Source of the DNA: Oscillospiraceae bacterium
GTDB taxonomy: Bacteria; Bacillota; Clostridia; Oscillospirales; Oscillospiraceae
Length of the DNA: 44,519 nt
Assembly (NCBI GenBank): GCA_902778115.1
Contig: CACYWG010000022.1
Coordinates: forward strand, 1 to 44,519
Direction of reading: 5' to 3'
The notes under the pieces were generated by a model that ran no database searches, was not told where the DNA came from, and worked only from the letters and a program-made list of their open reading frames with translations. Shown piece after piece: positions 1 to 8,585 of this stretch; the stretch's first letter is position 1; the number at the start of each line of letters is the position of its first letter. Position numbers and translations under genes: made by a program.

Positions 1-657
1 GAAGATGAAAGCACCATCCGTGATTTGATGGTATATACGCTGAAAGCATCCGGGTTTGATGCAAGGGGATTTGAAAGCGCAAGCGATTTCTGGCCTGCAA
101 TGAAAGAGCAAGAGCCGGCGCTTATCATATTAGATGTTATGCTTCCGGACGAAGACGGATTGACGATTCTAAAAGCACTGCGTTCTTCTCCTGTGACCGT
201 GGACATTCCAGTTATCATGGCTACGGCGAAAAACAGTGAATACGACAAGGTCATCGGTTTGGACAGCGGCGCTGATGATTACCTTTCAAAGCCCTTTGGC
301 ATGATGGAAATGGTTTCCCGGATCAAAGCTGTACTAAGGAGAGCAACGCCGAAGCAGGCAGAGGTACTTGCCTGCGGCGGAATTTCTATGGACAAAAGCA
401 GACACACGGTTACTGTATATGGGGCGCCGGTTTCTTTGACCCTGAAAGAGTATGAGTTGTTAAAGCTCTTCATGGAAAACCCCGACCGAGTCTTTACAAG
501 AGAAGTTCTTTTATCCGAGATTTGGGGAAATGCCTTTATCGGCGAAACAAGGACAGTTGATGTCCACATCGGCACGCTTCGGACGAAACTTGCTCAAGCA
601 GGGAATCTGATTGAAACGGTGCGCGGCGTCGGATACAGAATGGGGTTAAAGAAATGA
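1..657 (+). CDS. OmpR/PhoB-family response regulator (5' partial)
   Basis: DNA-binding response regulator partnered with the histidine kinase that follows. The reading frame is open from base 1 (E-D-E-S-T-I-R-D), so only the first few residues, including the start codon, lie outside the window. The receiver domain shows the acidic pocket (EDE), the phospho-acceptor Asp in LIILDVMLPDEDG, the conserved Thr/Ala of MATA and the Lys in YLSKPF. A C-terminal winged-helix DNA-binding domain follows, ending in the typical VRGVGYRM. The gene overlaps the kinase by the ATGA junction, so the two are translationally coupled. GC is clearly lower than in the region after 6613, which suggests acquisition with the neighbouring mobile element. 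The target genes and signal cannot be told from sequence. Confidence 0.95.
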   Translation, partial: EDESTIRDLMVYTLKASGFDARGFESASDFWPAMKEQEPALIILDVMLPDEDGLTILKALRSSPVTVDIPVIMATAKNSEYDKVIGLDSGADDYLSKPFGMMEMVSRIKAVLRRATPKQAEVLACGGISMDKSRHTVTVYGAPVSLTLKEYELLKLFMENPDRVFTREVLLSEIWGNAFIGETRTVDVHIGTLRTKLAQAGNLIETVRGVGYRMGLKK

Positions 658-2015
658 GCAGAAAAATTTTCAAAGGTATCTGGATCGTTGCCTTGTCGGT
701 ATTCCTGGCCTCCCTCGTTTTCATCATGGGCATCACCTACAGCTATTTCTCATCTCTTCAGAAGCATCAGCTGAAAAATGAAACAGAGCTTGCATCACAG
801 GGTGTTGAAAAAGCAGGTGAAAGCTATTTTGAAAACCTGAATGCGGAAGGCTATCGTATTACATGGATCGGAGCCGATGGTACTGTTCTATTTGACAGTG
901 AAGCAAATCCAACCACCATGGAGAATCATCTGGAACGTGAAGAAGTCAAACAGGCGCTGAACGAAGGGTATGGTGAATCCACGCGCTATTCCAGTACGCT
1001 CTCGGACAAGCAGTTATATGCCGCCAAGCGCCTCCCTGATGGATCCGTTCTCAGACTCTCCATGATGCAGTTGGCGGTTTGGACGCTTATTCTCGGATTT
1101 GCTCAGCCGATTTGCATAGTAATCATGATCGCGCTCGTCCTGACTTTCGTTCTTGCATCACGACTTGCAAAATTAATCGTAAAGCCCATCAATGAGATCG
1201 ACCTGGAAAAGCCGGATCAATATTTTGGAAAAGAGAACTATCAGGAAATCGAACCGCTGCTTAGGCATATTGCGGCACAGCGCAACCAGTTGAAACTGGA
1301 TCAGGCACAAATAGAAAAAACAGCGATGATCCGTCAAGAGTTCACCGCAAATGCATCTCATGAACTGAAAACACCGCTTCATGCTATTTCCGGGTATGCC
1401 GAATTACTTGAAAACGGGATGGTCAAAGAAGAGGATATCAAACCCTTCGCAGCAAAGATACGCGGCGAAGCCTCCCGCATGACGAAACTTGTCGAAGACA
1501 TTATCGATTTGGCAGAACTTGACAGCGGCGGCACAGAACTGCAATGGGAAAACTGTGACCTGTACTGTATTGCTGAAAACGCGGTTGACAGTCTTGACAC
1601 TGCTGCATCGGCGCTGAATATCACCCTCGCTCTGGAAGGGACAAACGCTCCGCTGTGGGGGGTCCCCCAAATACTGTACAGCATCGTTTACAATCTTTGT
1701 GACAACGCGATCAAGTATAATCATGCCGGAGGCAGCGTAACCATTGGCGTATTTCCATCCAAACACGAAACGAAGCTGTCTGTTAAAGATACTGGTATCG
1801 GCATTCCGGCAGAAAACAGGGAGAGAGTTTTCGAGCGCTTTTTCCGCGTGGATAAAAGCCGCAGCAAAGAAGTCGGCGGCACCGGGCTTGGCCTTTCCAT
1901 CGTAAAGCACGCCGTAATGATTCACAACGGAACAATAAGCGTCAACAGCGTCGTCGGTGAAGGCACGGAGTTCATCATCACTTTGCCGAACACGCCAGAA
2001 AAAGGAAAATCATGA
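654..2015 (+). CDS. Membrane sensor histidine kinase (PhoR/HK-HATPase type)
   Basis: Sensor kinase of 453 residues, cognate to the upstream regulator. TM1 is at about residues 9-29 and TM2 at about 140-169, flanking an extracytoplasmic sensor of about 110 residues. The H-box is ASHELKTPLHAI with the phospho-accepting His at about residue 236. The ATPase domain has the N box (NLCDNAIKYN), G1 (DTGIGIP), F box (FERFFRVD) and G2 (GGTGLGLSIV). All catalytic motifs are present, so it should be active. It overlaps the genes on both sides through ATGA junctions (654-657 and 2012-2015), giving a regulator-kinase-HD gene order. The low-GC context matches the downstream mobile element. The ligand is unknown. 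Confidence 0.95.
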   Translation: MSRKIFKGIWIVALSVFLASLVFIMGITYSYFSSLQKHQLKNETELASQGVEKAGESYFENLNAEGYRITWIGADGTVLFDSEANPTTMENHLEREEVKQALNEGYGESTRYSSTLSDKQLYAAKRLPDGSVLRLSMMQLAVWTLILGFAQPICIVIMIALVLTFVLASRLAKLIVKPINEIDLEKPDQYFGKENYQEIEPLLRHIAAQRNQLKLDQAQIEKTAMIRQEFTANASHELKTPLHAISGYAELLENGMVKEEDIKPFAAKIRGEASRMTKLVEDIIDLAELDSGGTELQWENCDLYCIAENAVDSLDTAASALNITLALEGTNAPLWGVPQILYSIVYNLCDNAIKYNHAGGSVTIGVFPSKHETKLSVKDTGIGIPAENRERVFERFFRVDKSRSKEVGGTGLGLSIVKHAVMIHNGTISVNSVVGEGTEFIITLPNTPEKGKS

Positions 2016-2170
2016 CGTACGAGGAAATCAGGAAAAACCACGAGGTCAACACCTATATCAGCCAAGCGGATCTCTCCCTGTCTGCTCTTGGATTTACAGA
2101 GCATAGCTTTGCCCATTGCACCATGGTGGCTGAAAAAGCAGGATACATTTTGCAAACACTCGGCTATGAT
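2012..2170 (+). pseudogene. HD-domain phosphohydrolase, 3' truncated
   Basis: The first 53 or so codons (starting MTYEEIRKNHEVNTYI) resemble the N-terminus of clostridial HD-superfamily phosphohydrolases, with the first metal-binding region HSFAH followed by VAEKAGYILQTLGYD. After GYD (about 2170) the similarity stops. The frame then runs on for about 100 meaningless residues to 2485, because another gene, the relaxase, takes over in a different frame. The HD dyad and the catalytic remainder are missing, so the product cannot be active. The start codon overlaps the kinase stop (ATGA), showing it was the third cistron of the two-component operon before a deletion or insertion removed the rest. 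Family assignment is from recognition, not a search. Confidence 0.7.
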
Positions 2171-2172
2171 GC

Positions 2173-3657
2173 TATGATCTCAAATGGAAATCTTATGTCG
2201 AGAAGCAGGGCATTGTTTACACAGAGATCATGCTTCCCGCTCATGCTCCGCCGGAGTATTCCGATCGGAATACGTTATGGAACGCTGCCGAGAAAATCGA
2301 AAAACAGTGGAACTCACAGCTTGCCCGCCGCATCGTTCTGGCGCTCCCGCGTGAAGTCCTGGCTGACCAGTATCCGGCCATGCTGCAGGACTTCTGCCGG
2401 GAGCATTTTGTTTCCCATGGGATGTGCGTGGACTTTGCTATTCACGACAAAAGCGACGGCAATCCCCACGCGCACATCATGCTGACTATGCGAGCTATGG
2501 ATGAGCAAGGGAAATGGCTTCCGAAAAGCAAGAAGGTTTATGACCTTGATGAAAACGGTGAGCGCATCCGACTTCCATCCGGCAATTGGAAAAGCCATAA
2601 GGAAGATACCGTCGATTGGAACGATCAAGGTAAAGCGGAGATCTGGCGTCACGGCTGGGAAGTCATCACGAATGATTATCTGGAACGGAACAACAGGCCG
2701 GAGCACGTCGATCTCCGTTCCTTCGAGCGACAGGGCATTGACCTGGCTCCGACAATTCATCTCGGTCCCGCTGTGACACAAATGGAGAAACGCGGGATCG
2801 AGACGGATATGGGAAATCTCAACCGGGAGATCAAGCAGATCAACCGCGCGCTGCTGGCTATCCGAAAACTGATTGCCGACTTGCAAAGCTGGATCACGGA
2901 GTTGAGGGAAAAGCGAAATCGCCTAATCGAGGAAATGCGCGAGCCGACATTGCCGGAGCTGCTGACGCAATATCTTGATTCTCGCCGCGACGAGCGCGGC
3001 GACTGGTCTGTTTCCGGTCAGCGTAAAGGTACGACGATGGACCTGAAAAAGGTCTCTCATGCCGTTGTGTATTTGCAGGAGCATGGGATCACCACCGTGG
3101 AAGATCTACAAAAACACCTGTCCGAAAAAGAAGCCGCCTCCAATGAATTCAGCATTACGATTCGAGAGAAGGAAAAGAGGATTCGGGACGTGCAGGCGCT
3201 GCTGAAAGCATGGGATTCCGTCAGTCGGTTGGAAGCTCTGCATAAGCAATACAAGGGAATCGGCTGGAAAAAGAAGCAGGAGAAATTCTATCAGGAGCAT
3301 AAAACCGAGCTGGATGAATACGGCAAGGCAGATCGGCTGCTGCGGAAGTTCTATCCCAGTAAAAAGATCCCCGTGATCACGCTGCAAAAGGAGCTGGACA
3401 CGCTCTCTGCGGAAGTGGAAGACCTCCGCCCGGTGCTGGATGCGGTCAAGGAGGATCTGACCGAGCTGCGCTTTGTACAAAACTGCATCGCACCAGAGGA
3501 ACCGAACGAGGAGAAAGGAGAGAAAACGCTGGCCGAAAAACAGCCAACAAAAGAAAAAGCCTCTCTTATCGACCGGCTGCATGACAAGCAGCAGATTGTC
3601 GATGAGCAGAAGCAGAAAGGGAACTCTCATAGCCACGGTTATGAGAACGAATTATGA
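2173..3657 (+). pseudogene. MobA/MobL-family relaxase, N-terminally truncated
   Basis: Relaxases of this family nick and pilot DNA in conjugative mobilization. The frame opens after a stop at 2167-2169. Recognisable family sequence begins around 2206 (KQGIVYTEIMLPAHAPPEY), and the first in-frame ATG is at 2230. The HUH-type metal-binding motif is present (GNPHAHIML, histidines about 80 and 82 from that Met), followed by the conserved WRHGWEVITNDYLE region and a long coiled-coil C-terminus (about residues 195-420). The usual first 40-50 residues, including the conserved start and the AAYRSG-like segment, are absent, so it is probably inactive. What remains is continuous and undamaged up to the stop at 3657. 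Confidence 0.8.
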
Positions 3658-3726
3658 AAGGTGAATCTAAATGTTGAAACAAAGAAAAAGAAAGTATCGA
3701 GATAAAAGAGAAAAGAAGGGAGAACC

Positions 3727-3903
3727 ATGTCCAGGAAAAAGAAATTGATCAACAACAGCGATCTTCCCGATCACGAGATCGAAGCCATTGCCCGATGTAT
3801 CTACCCGGATATTCTGGAACTGTTTGAGAGTGAGGAAGGTCAAAAAGAGTTTGCCAAATGGAAGGCAAAAAAGGCTCAGGAGGAAAAGGAAAATGAGCAG
3901 TAA
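3727..3903 (+). CDS. Small mobile-element protein (58 aa), function unknown
   Basis: A 58-residue ORF beginning MSRKKKLINNSDLPDHEIEA and ending in a charged helix (KWKAKKAQEEKENEQ). It is preceded by a good ribosome-binding site (GAAGGGAG at about 3715-3722). It has no membrane segment and is rich in Lys and Glu. It sits between the relaxase and the XRE regulator, a place where mobilizable elements of Firmicutes often carry a short conserved protein. I do not recognise a domain. A role in mobilization or regulation is only guilt by association. Confidence 0.6.
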   Translation: MSRKKKLINNSDLPDHEIEAIARCIYPDILELFESEEGQKEFAKWKAKKAQEEKENEQ

Positions 3904-3991
3904 AAGATTTCAAAGAAAGTGCTTGCAAGTTTCCAATAGTTATGTTAATCTGGCATTGATGAAAATGCTGTTGATTAGGAGATGCAAGCAG

Positions 3992-4339
3992 ATGAAGATT
4001 CTCGGAGAACGCATGAAACAGCTGCGGGAAGAAAGCGGCTTTTCGCAAAACAAGCTGGCCAAGCTGGTCGGACTCCCGCAGTCGAGTATCAATCGATATG
4101 AGAGCGGGTTTTCCAATCCCGCACCGGAAACGCTGGTTTGGTATGCGGACTATTTTGACGTGTCTCTGGATTTTCTCTTTGGTCGGACGGACAAGCCCCA
4201 GGGGAAACGCTATCAGTACAAGCCGAAGCTTGATCCGGAAATGGCAAAATTCGTAGAGATGTGCTTCGAGCCGGGAACGCGGGCGAACAAGGAACTGAAG
4301 GCGTCCATTCTGAAAATGGTTTCGGAGGAGAAGAAATGA
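3992..4339 (+). CDS. XRE-family helix-turn-helix regulator
   Basis: 115-residue cro/cI-like regulator starting MKILGERMKQLREESGFSQ. The helix-turn-helix covers about residues 7-60 (GFSQNKLAKLVGLPQSSINRY), with the typical YFDVSLDFLFGRTD after it. The start at 3992 is chosen for the AGGAGA box 8-9 bases upstream and because homologues begin at this Met. A longer frame opens upstream but reads through the small protein gene in another frame. The stop overlaps the next start (ATGA at 4336-4339), so it is coupled to the BRO-type gene. It likely controls element maintenance genes and perhaps its own promoter. Confidence 0.9.
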   Translation: MKILGERMKQLREESGFSQNKLAKLVGLPQSSINRYESGFSNPAPETLVWYADYFDVSLDFLFGRTDKPQGKRYQYKPKLDPEMAKFVEMCFEPGTRANKELKASILKMVSEEKK

Positions 4340-5205
4340 GCAACGACAAATTGCAGCTTTTCGAGGATCAGCCGATCCGCACAGCTTGGGATGAGGATAA
4401 CGAAGAGTGGTATTTCTCCATTGTTGATGTGATCCGCGTGCTGACCGATCAGCCGGACACACGTCATGCCGCAAAATATTGGAGCGTCATGAAAACGCGC
4501 TTGAAAAAAGAGGGCAATCAGTTGACTACAGTTTGTAGTCAACTGAAGCTCCTGGCTGCTGACGGCAAACGATACAACACAGACGTAGCCGAAACTGCTG
4601 GTCTTCTCCGCATCATTGAGTCGATCCCATCCCCTAAAGCAGAACCGTTCAAGATGTGGCTGGCCCAGGTCGGCAAGGAGCGCATGGAGGAGACGATTGA
4701 CCCGGAACTGACGATCAGCAGAGCATTGGAAACCTATTCTCGTCTTGGCTATTCGCCGGAATGGATCAATCAGCGGATGCGCACCATTCAAGCTCGCAAA
4801 GAACTGACGGACGAATGGAAAGCCCACGGCGTTGAGACCAACCGGGAATATGCGATCCTGACAGATGAGGTAACTCGCGCCTGGTCCGGTATGAGCACCA
4901 GACAGTATAAGAATCTCAAAGGACTGAAAAAGCAAAACCTTCGGGACAATATGAGTACGCTGGAGCTCGCGTTGAACATGCTGGCGGAGGCAACGACCAC
5001 TGAACTGACAAAGGTTGAAAATCCCCAAGGCTTGCAGGAGAACATGAAGATTGCCAAATCTGGCGGTGAGGTTGCAGGGGATGCACGCAAAGCCATTGAA
5101 AGCAGAACCGGGCGGCCTATAATCACCAGCCAAAACGCCAAGCAGCTCAACGCGGTGGTAACGGATCTGATTGAGGGCATCGTGAAAGAGGAGGATGACG
5201 AATGA
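4336..5205 (+). CDS. BRO-N domain antirepressor-like protein
   Basis: 289-residue protein with an N-terminal BRO/prophage-antirepressor domain (about residues 15-110: the region IRTAWDEDNEEWYFSIVDVI, then DTRHAAKYWSVMKTRLKKEG and SPKAEPFKMWLAQVGKERMEE). The C-terminal half is helical (TSRQYKNLKGLKKQNLRDNM) as in phage and mobile-element homologues. A strong site GGAGGAGAAGAA precedes the start. It overlaps the XRE stop and the recombinase start through ATGA junctions. In the family these proteins counteract or modulate repressors, and together with the XRE protein this looks like the element's regulatory switch. Target unknown. Confidence 0.85.
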   Translation: MSNDKLQLFEDQPIRTAWDEDNEEWYFSIVDVIRVLTDQPDTRHAAKYWSVMKTRLKKEGNQLTTVCSQLKLLAADGKRYNTDVAETAGLLRIIESIPSPKAEPFKMWLAQVGKERMEETIDPELTISRALETYSRLGYSPEWINQRMRTIQARKELTDEWKAHGVETNREYAILTDEVTRAWSGMSTRQYKNLKGLKKQNLRDNMSTLELALNMLAEATTTELTKVENPQGLQENMKIAKSGGEVAGDARKAIESRTGRPIITSQNAKQLNAVVTDLIEGIVKEEDDE

Positions 5206-6613
5206 AAGCTGTCATCTATGCCCGGTATTCCTCCGACAACCAGCGGGAAGAGAGCATAGAGGGACAGATCCGCGAGTGCACCGCTTTTGCCGAGAAGAAC
5301 GGCATCACAAAAACATGATCAAGGACAGCGGTAAAAAACTGTTCGATATGGTGATCGTGTGGAAGCTCGACCGTTTTGCCCGAAATCGCTACGACAGTGC
5401 CAGGTACAAATCCTTGCTAAAAAAGAATGGCGTCAAGGTGGTGTCGGCCACAGAGGTCATTTCCGAAGGTGCGGAAGGCATCATCCTGGAATCTGTCTTG
5501 GAGGGCTATGCGGAATACTACTCAGCAGATCTGGCCGAAAAGGTCGTCCGGGGCATGACCGATAACGCGCTCAAGTGTAAGTTCAATGGCGGAACGATCC
5601 CCATCGGCTATGTGATCGACGACGAGCAGCACTTTCAAGCCGATCCGATCACAGCGCCCTATGTGCTGGAAGTGTTCAAACGCTACGACAAAGGCACGAC
5701 CATGACGGAACTCCGGGACTGGCTCAATGAGCAAGGTGTAAAGAATACTCGCGGCAATCCGATCACCTATAACTCCATCCAGCACATGCTCTGTAACCGT
5801 CGCTACATCGGCGAGTTTGCTTTTCGGGATACGGTGATTCCTAATGGCATTCCAAGTATTGTGCCAGACGACTTATTTGAACGCGTCCAGAAGAAACTGG
5901 AGGTCAATAAAAAAGCCCCGGCCCGCCATAAAGCCGAGGACGACTATCTGCTGACCACCAAGATCTTTTGTGGCTACTGCGGCGCTTATCTCTGTGGTGA
6001 AAGCGGAACCGGGCGCAATGGTGTCTACCACTATTACAAGTGCGTTTCCGTGAAAAAGAAGCGTACTGAGTGCGAGTGCAAGCCTGTTCGAAAAGCCTGG
6101 ATCGAAAATCTTGTCCTTGATTCTATCATGGAGATGCTGGCTGATGACCGCACCATAGACGCGATCACTTCGATGGTGTTAGCTATGCAAGATCAAGAGA
6201 GTGTGGCCCTGCCGATGTATGAGCAGCAGCTGCAAGAGGCCAACACCGGAATCAACAATCTGCTCAACGCGATCCAGCAGGGCATTCTGACAAAATCCAC
6301 GAAAAGCAGACTGGAAGAATTGGAAGCCGCCCGTGACGAGTTGGAAAACAAGATCGCGCTGGAGAAACTGGCGAAACCCCGCATCAGCGAAGAGTTCGTT
6401 CGGTTCTTCTTGGAGCGCTTCCGAAATCTCGACCTCTCGAAGCTGGAGCATCGGAAAATGCTGATCGAGGTTTTCCTTAACGCCGTATATGTGTTCAACG
6501 ATAAGATCGTAATTTCATGCAATTACAAGGACGGAACTAAAACTGTAAATTTTAGTGAAATGGAGAGCGCGCTTACCCTGCGCGCCTCCGCTTCCGGTTC
6601 GGATTTGGATTGC
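5202..6613 (+). pseudogene. Large serine recombinase, frameshifted by internal deletion
   Basis: Site-specific recombinase that would have moved the element. Codons 1-38 (5202-5318) give the start MKAVIYARYSSDNQREESIE with the catalytic Ser of YARYSS, then hit a TGA. The rest continues in another frame from 5315 (MIKDSGKKLFDMVIVWKLDR). It contains the recombinase domain, the zinc-ribbon (FCGYCGAYLCGE and later YYKC), a coiled coil and the usual end SALTLRASASGSDLDC. About 20 codons between GIT and NMIKDSG, normally carrying the conserved DR..SA.T.RP.. segment, are missing, and the deletion is out of frame. No native stop is seen: the frame runs on for about 236 codons antisense to fchA. It is inactive as written. 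Confidence 0.85.
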
Positions 6614-6645
6614 GCAGAGGGTCCTTTTCGGATCCTCTGCTTTTT
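6614..6645 (+). terminator. Intrinsic terminator at the right edge of the element
   Basis: An 11-bp stem (6614-6624 with 6630-6640, one G-T pair), loop TTTTC, followed by TTTTTGCTTTTT, oriented for plus-strand transcription. It begins immediately after the last recognisable recombinase codon and lies 17 bases from the end of the convergent fchA. It could belong to the element or be a host terminator left at the insertion junction. Confidence 0.7.
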
Positions 6646-6661
6646 GCTTTTTCGATCGCTT

Positions 6662-7297
6662 TTATCCTTCGATCATCCGGAGCACGCGGGCATAGACATT
6701 ATCCGCCAGAGGCAGGGCGTGCGCCAGCAGGGCTTCGCCCTCGGCGCGGCAGGCGGCGGTGAAGTCTTCGTCTTTGATCGAGCCGATGTTGATGAGCACG
6801 TTCAGCCACGCGCCCTGGATGCCGGCCTTCAGACTCAGCGCAGCCGCGCCGAGATCGCTCGCCGCGCTATCGTTGAAGCCGCGGGTCAGCAGCGCCTCGG
6901 TCAGCGTCAGCGCATCACTGCACAGGCGCATCATCTCCATCGGCGTCTCGGTGCAGCCCTTCAGCGCGCTCTGGATGGCGGCCGAGCGGGCGGCCTTTTC
7001 CTCCGGCGTCTCCTTCGGCAGGCCGAAGGCGGCGCTGACGCGAAGGAAAGCCTCGGTGTCGCGGTCCATCACGTCCAGCAGCCGCGCCCGCAGCGTCTGC
7101 TCCTTTTCCTCCGCCTCGGCGGCGAAGGGCGCGAAGTCCGCGTATTTTTTCTTCGAGCGCGTCAGGCAGCCGACCATCGCGGTCAGCGCCGCGCCCAGCG
7201 CGCCGGACAGCGCCGCGCTCGAGCCGCCGCCCGGGGCGGGCGCTTCGGAGGCCAGCAGCTCCGCAAAGGCGGAGACGGTCATTTCGGAAAGTTTCAT
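6662..7297 (-). CDS. fchA: Formimidoyltetrahydrofolate cyclodeaminase
   Basis: 211-residue cytoplasmic enzyme that converts 5-formimidoyl-THF to 5,10-methenyl-THF and ammonia, the last step of folate-dependent histidine degradation. The signature is the N-terminal glycine-rich segment ASEAPAPGGGSSAALSGALG (about residues 18-37), followed by the all-helical domain of the FTCD_C family. Length is normal for a stand-alone cyclodeaminase. The site AAGGAGATG sits just upstream of the ATG. It lies downstream of ftcD on the same strand with a 213-base gap containing hairpins, so it may be transcribed separately or by read-through. Confidence 0.93.
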   Translation of the reverse strand: MKLSEMTVSAFAELLASEAPAPGGGSSAALSGALGAALTAMVGCLTRSKKKYADFAPFAAEAEEKEQTLRARLLDVMDRDTEAFLRVSAAFGLPKETPEEKAARSAAIQSALKGCTETPMEMMRLCSDALTLTEALLTRGFNDSAASDLGAAALSLKAGIQGAWLNVLINIGSIKDEDFTAACRAEGEALLAHALPLADNVYARVLRMIEG

Positions 7298-7383
7298 ATC
7301 TGCATCTCCTTCGGCGGATAGTTTATTGAAAAAACAGAGGAAAAAGTTACTTCAATGATTCAAATCGTTTTTTTCGCAGCTTC

Positions 7384-7509
7384 GCCGCGGAAAAAACACT
7401 CTGAGGCGAGCGAAGCGAGACCTCGCGCCGACCAAACGAGGCTTGTCCCTCGTAAGCCGAGTGCGATGAGCGCGAGTATCTCGATTGTGAAACGGAGTTT
7501 CGCAATCGA
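7384..7509 (-). terminator. Hairpin-rich spacer downstream of ftcD
   Basis: Just after the ftcD stop is a 13-bp hairpin (7481-7493 with 7497-7509, one G-T pair, 3-base loop). Further along the minus strand the GAGGTCTCGC.../...GCGAGCCTC region (about 7400-7425) is followed by a T-run (A-run 7390-7395 on plus). Read on the minus strand this could terminate or attenuate ftcD transcription before fchA. The exact terminator is uncertain because the strongest hairpin has no T-run directly after it. Confidence 0.45.
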
Positions 7510-7510
7510 A

Positions 7511-8425
7511 TTAGTTGTTCATGTCGATCAGGTGATATTCCATGACCTGCTTCTGGCAGTCGAAATTCTCGAGCTTGAGATAATATTCAGCGCAGTCCAC
7601 CAGCGCCTTGGCGGGCGTGAGGCCGACAAGCTCCGAGCCGATGATGTGTACGCCGTAGCGCTCGGCCAGCGCGCGCACCATCTCATAGGCGTAGTACAGC
7701 GGCGTGCCCTCGTAGTTGACCATGTTCATCGAGACCTGGGCAATGTTCCGGTCCTCCAGCATGATGCCGATGGCTTTGCAGTATTTGAAGCCGCCGGAGG
7801 AGCCGCGGATGGCCTTGGCGATGGCCTTGGCGATCTCCAGATCGGAGGTCGAGAGATTGATGTTGAAGGCGATGAGCGGCATGCGCGCGCCGATGGCGAC
7901 GATGCCGGCGGTGGGGTGGATCTTCCGCTCGCCGAAGTCGGGCGCCCAGTCGGGCTCCAGGAGCTTTTCGGGCATGCCCTCAAACTGGCCCTTGCGGCAG
8001 GCGGCCAGATTGCGCCGCTCCGGGCGGGTGGCGGAGTCCTCGTACAGGAAGGAGGGCAGCTGCAGCTCCTCCCAGACGCGCTTGGCCACGCGGCGGGAGA
8101 GTTCGACGCACTCCTCCATGCTCACGTCCTTCTGCGGAACGAAGGGGATGACGTCGACGGCGCCCATGCGCGGGTGTTGCCCCTCGTGCTTTCGCATGTC
8201 GATGGTCTCGACGGCCTGCCTGGTGAGCCGGAAGGCGATCTCCTCGATGGCCTCCGGCGAGCCGATCATCGTGAACACGCAGCGGTTGTGGCTGCCGTCG
8301 GTCTGCACGTCGAAGAGGGTGCAGCCGGGCACGGAATTGGCCACGTCCACCAGACCCTGGAACACGGCCTCGTCGCGCTCCTTGCTGACGGAGAAATTGG
8401 GGATGCATTCTACGAGCTTTGCCAT
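7511..8425 (-). CDS. ftcD: Glutamate formimidoyltransferase
   Basis: 304-residue enzyme that transfers the formimino group of N-formimino-glutamate to tetrahydrofolate, releasing glutamate. It begins MAKLVECIPNFSVSKERD, the classic FTCD N-terminal motif, and contains GQHPRMGAVDVIPF with the catalytic His. Start 8425 is chosen because GGGAGGAT lies just upstream and the -10/-35 pair (8466-8471, 8489-8494) lies further out. An in-frame ATG at 8494 falls inside that promoter. It is a separate polypeptide rather than the fused transferase-cyclodeaminase seen in animals, with fchA next to it. Confidence 0.95.
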   Translation of the reverse strand: MAKLVECIPNFSVSKERDEAVFQGLVDVANSVPGCTLFDVQTDGSHNRCVFTMIGSPEAIEEIAFRLTRQAVETIDMRKHEGQHPRMGAVDVIPFVPQKDVSMEECVELSRRVAKRVWEELQLPSFLYEDSATRPERRNLAACRKGQFEGMPEKLLEPDWAPDFGERKIHPTAGIVAIGARMPLIAFNINLSTSDLEIAKAIAKAIRGSSGGFKYCKAIGIMLEDRNIAQVSMNMVNYEGTPLYYAYEMVRALAERYGVHIIGSELVGLTPAKALVDCAEYYLKLENFDCQKQVMEYHLIDMNN

Positions 8426-8465
8426 AAAAAAAGATCCTCCCGTGTGGTATTTTTTGACTGAAATC

Positions 8466-8494
8466 ATTATACTCCCGGCAGCGGGGGTTTTCAA
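8466..8494 (-). promoter_or_regulatory. ftcD promoter
   Basis: On the minus strand, TTGAAA (8494-8489), a 17-nt spacer and a perfect TATAAT (8471-8466). It lies about 40 bases upstream of the ftcD start. The heptanucleotide array begins only 4 bases upstream of the -35 box. Confidence 0.75.
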
Positions 8495-8498
8495 TGAG

Positions 8499-8582
8499 GA
8501 GTTAGGAGTTGGGAGTTAGGAGTTAGGAGTTAGGAGTTAGGAGTTGGGAGTTAGGAGTTAGAAGTTAGGAGTTGGGAGTTAT
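8499..8582. repeat. Heptanucleotide tandem array A (GAGTTAG x12)
   Basis: Twelve consecutive 7-nt units, mostly GAGTTAG with GAGTTGG, AAGTTAG and GAGTTAT variants. It lies in the 353-base intergenic region between the divergent ftcD and hutU genes, which contains no gene. Together with array B it almost exactly fills the space between the two promoters. The units are degenerate, so simple recent slippage is not the whole story. Confidence 0.95.
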
Positions 8583-8585
8583 GTT

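Larger units (their letters stand above)
2170..6613 (+). mobile_element. Decayed mobilizable/integrative element
   Basis: A consistent low-GC block with a typical integrative mobilizable element order: MobA/MobL relaxase, small protein, XRE regulator, BRO-type protein, serine recombinase. The genes are tightly packed with overlapping starts and stops. The left end is lost: the relaxase lacks its N-terminus and is joined directly to a truncated HD gene. The right end coincides with the end of the recombinase at about 6613, where base composition changes abruptly to the GC-rich host. The broken relaxase and recombinase mean it should no longer be able to excise or transfer by itself. No clear direct repeats marking both ends were found. 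Confidence 0.75.

Noticed and set aside
6614..7321. A recombinase C-terminal extension or fusion of about 236 residues
   Set aside because: The sequence is antisense to fchA and crosses a terminator hairpin. It arises only because the recombinase lost its stop at the element junction.
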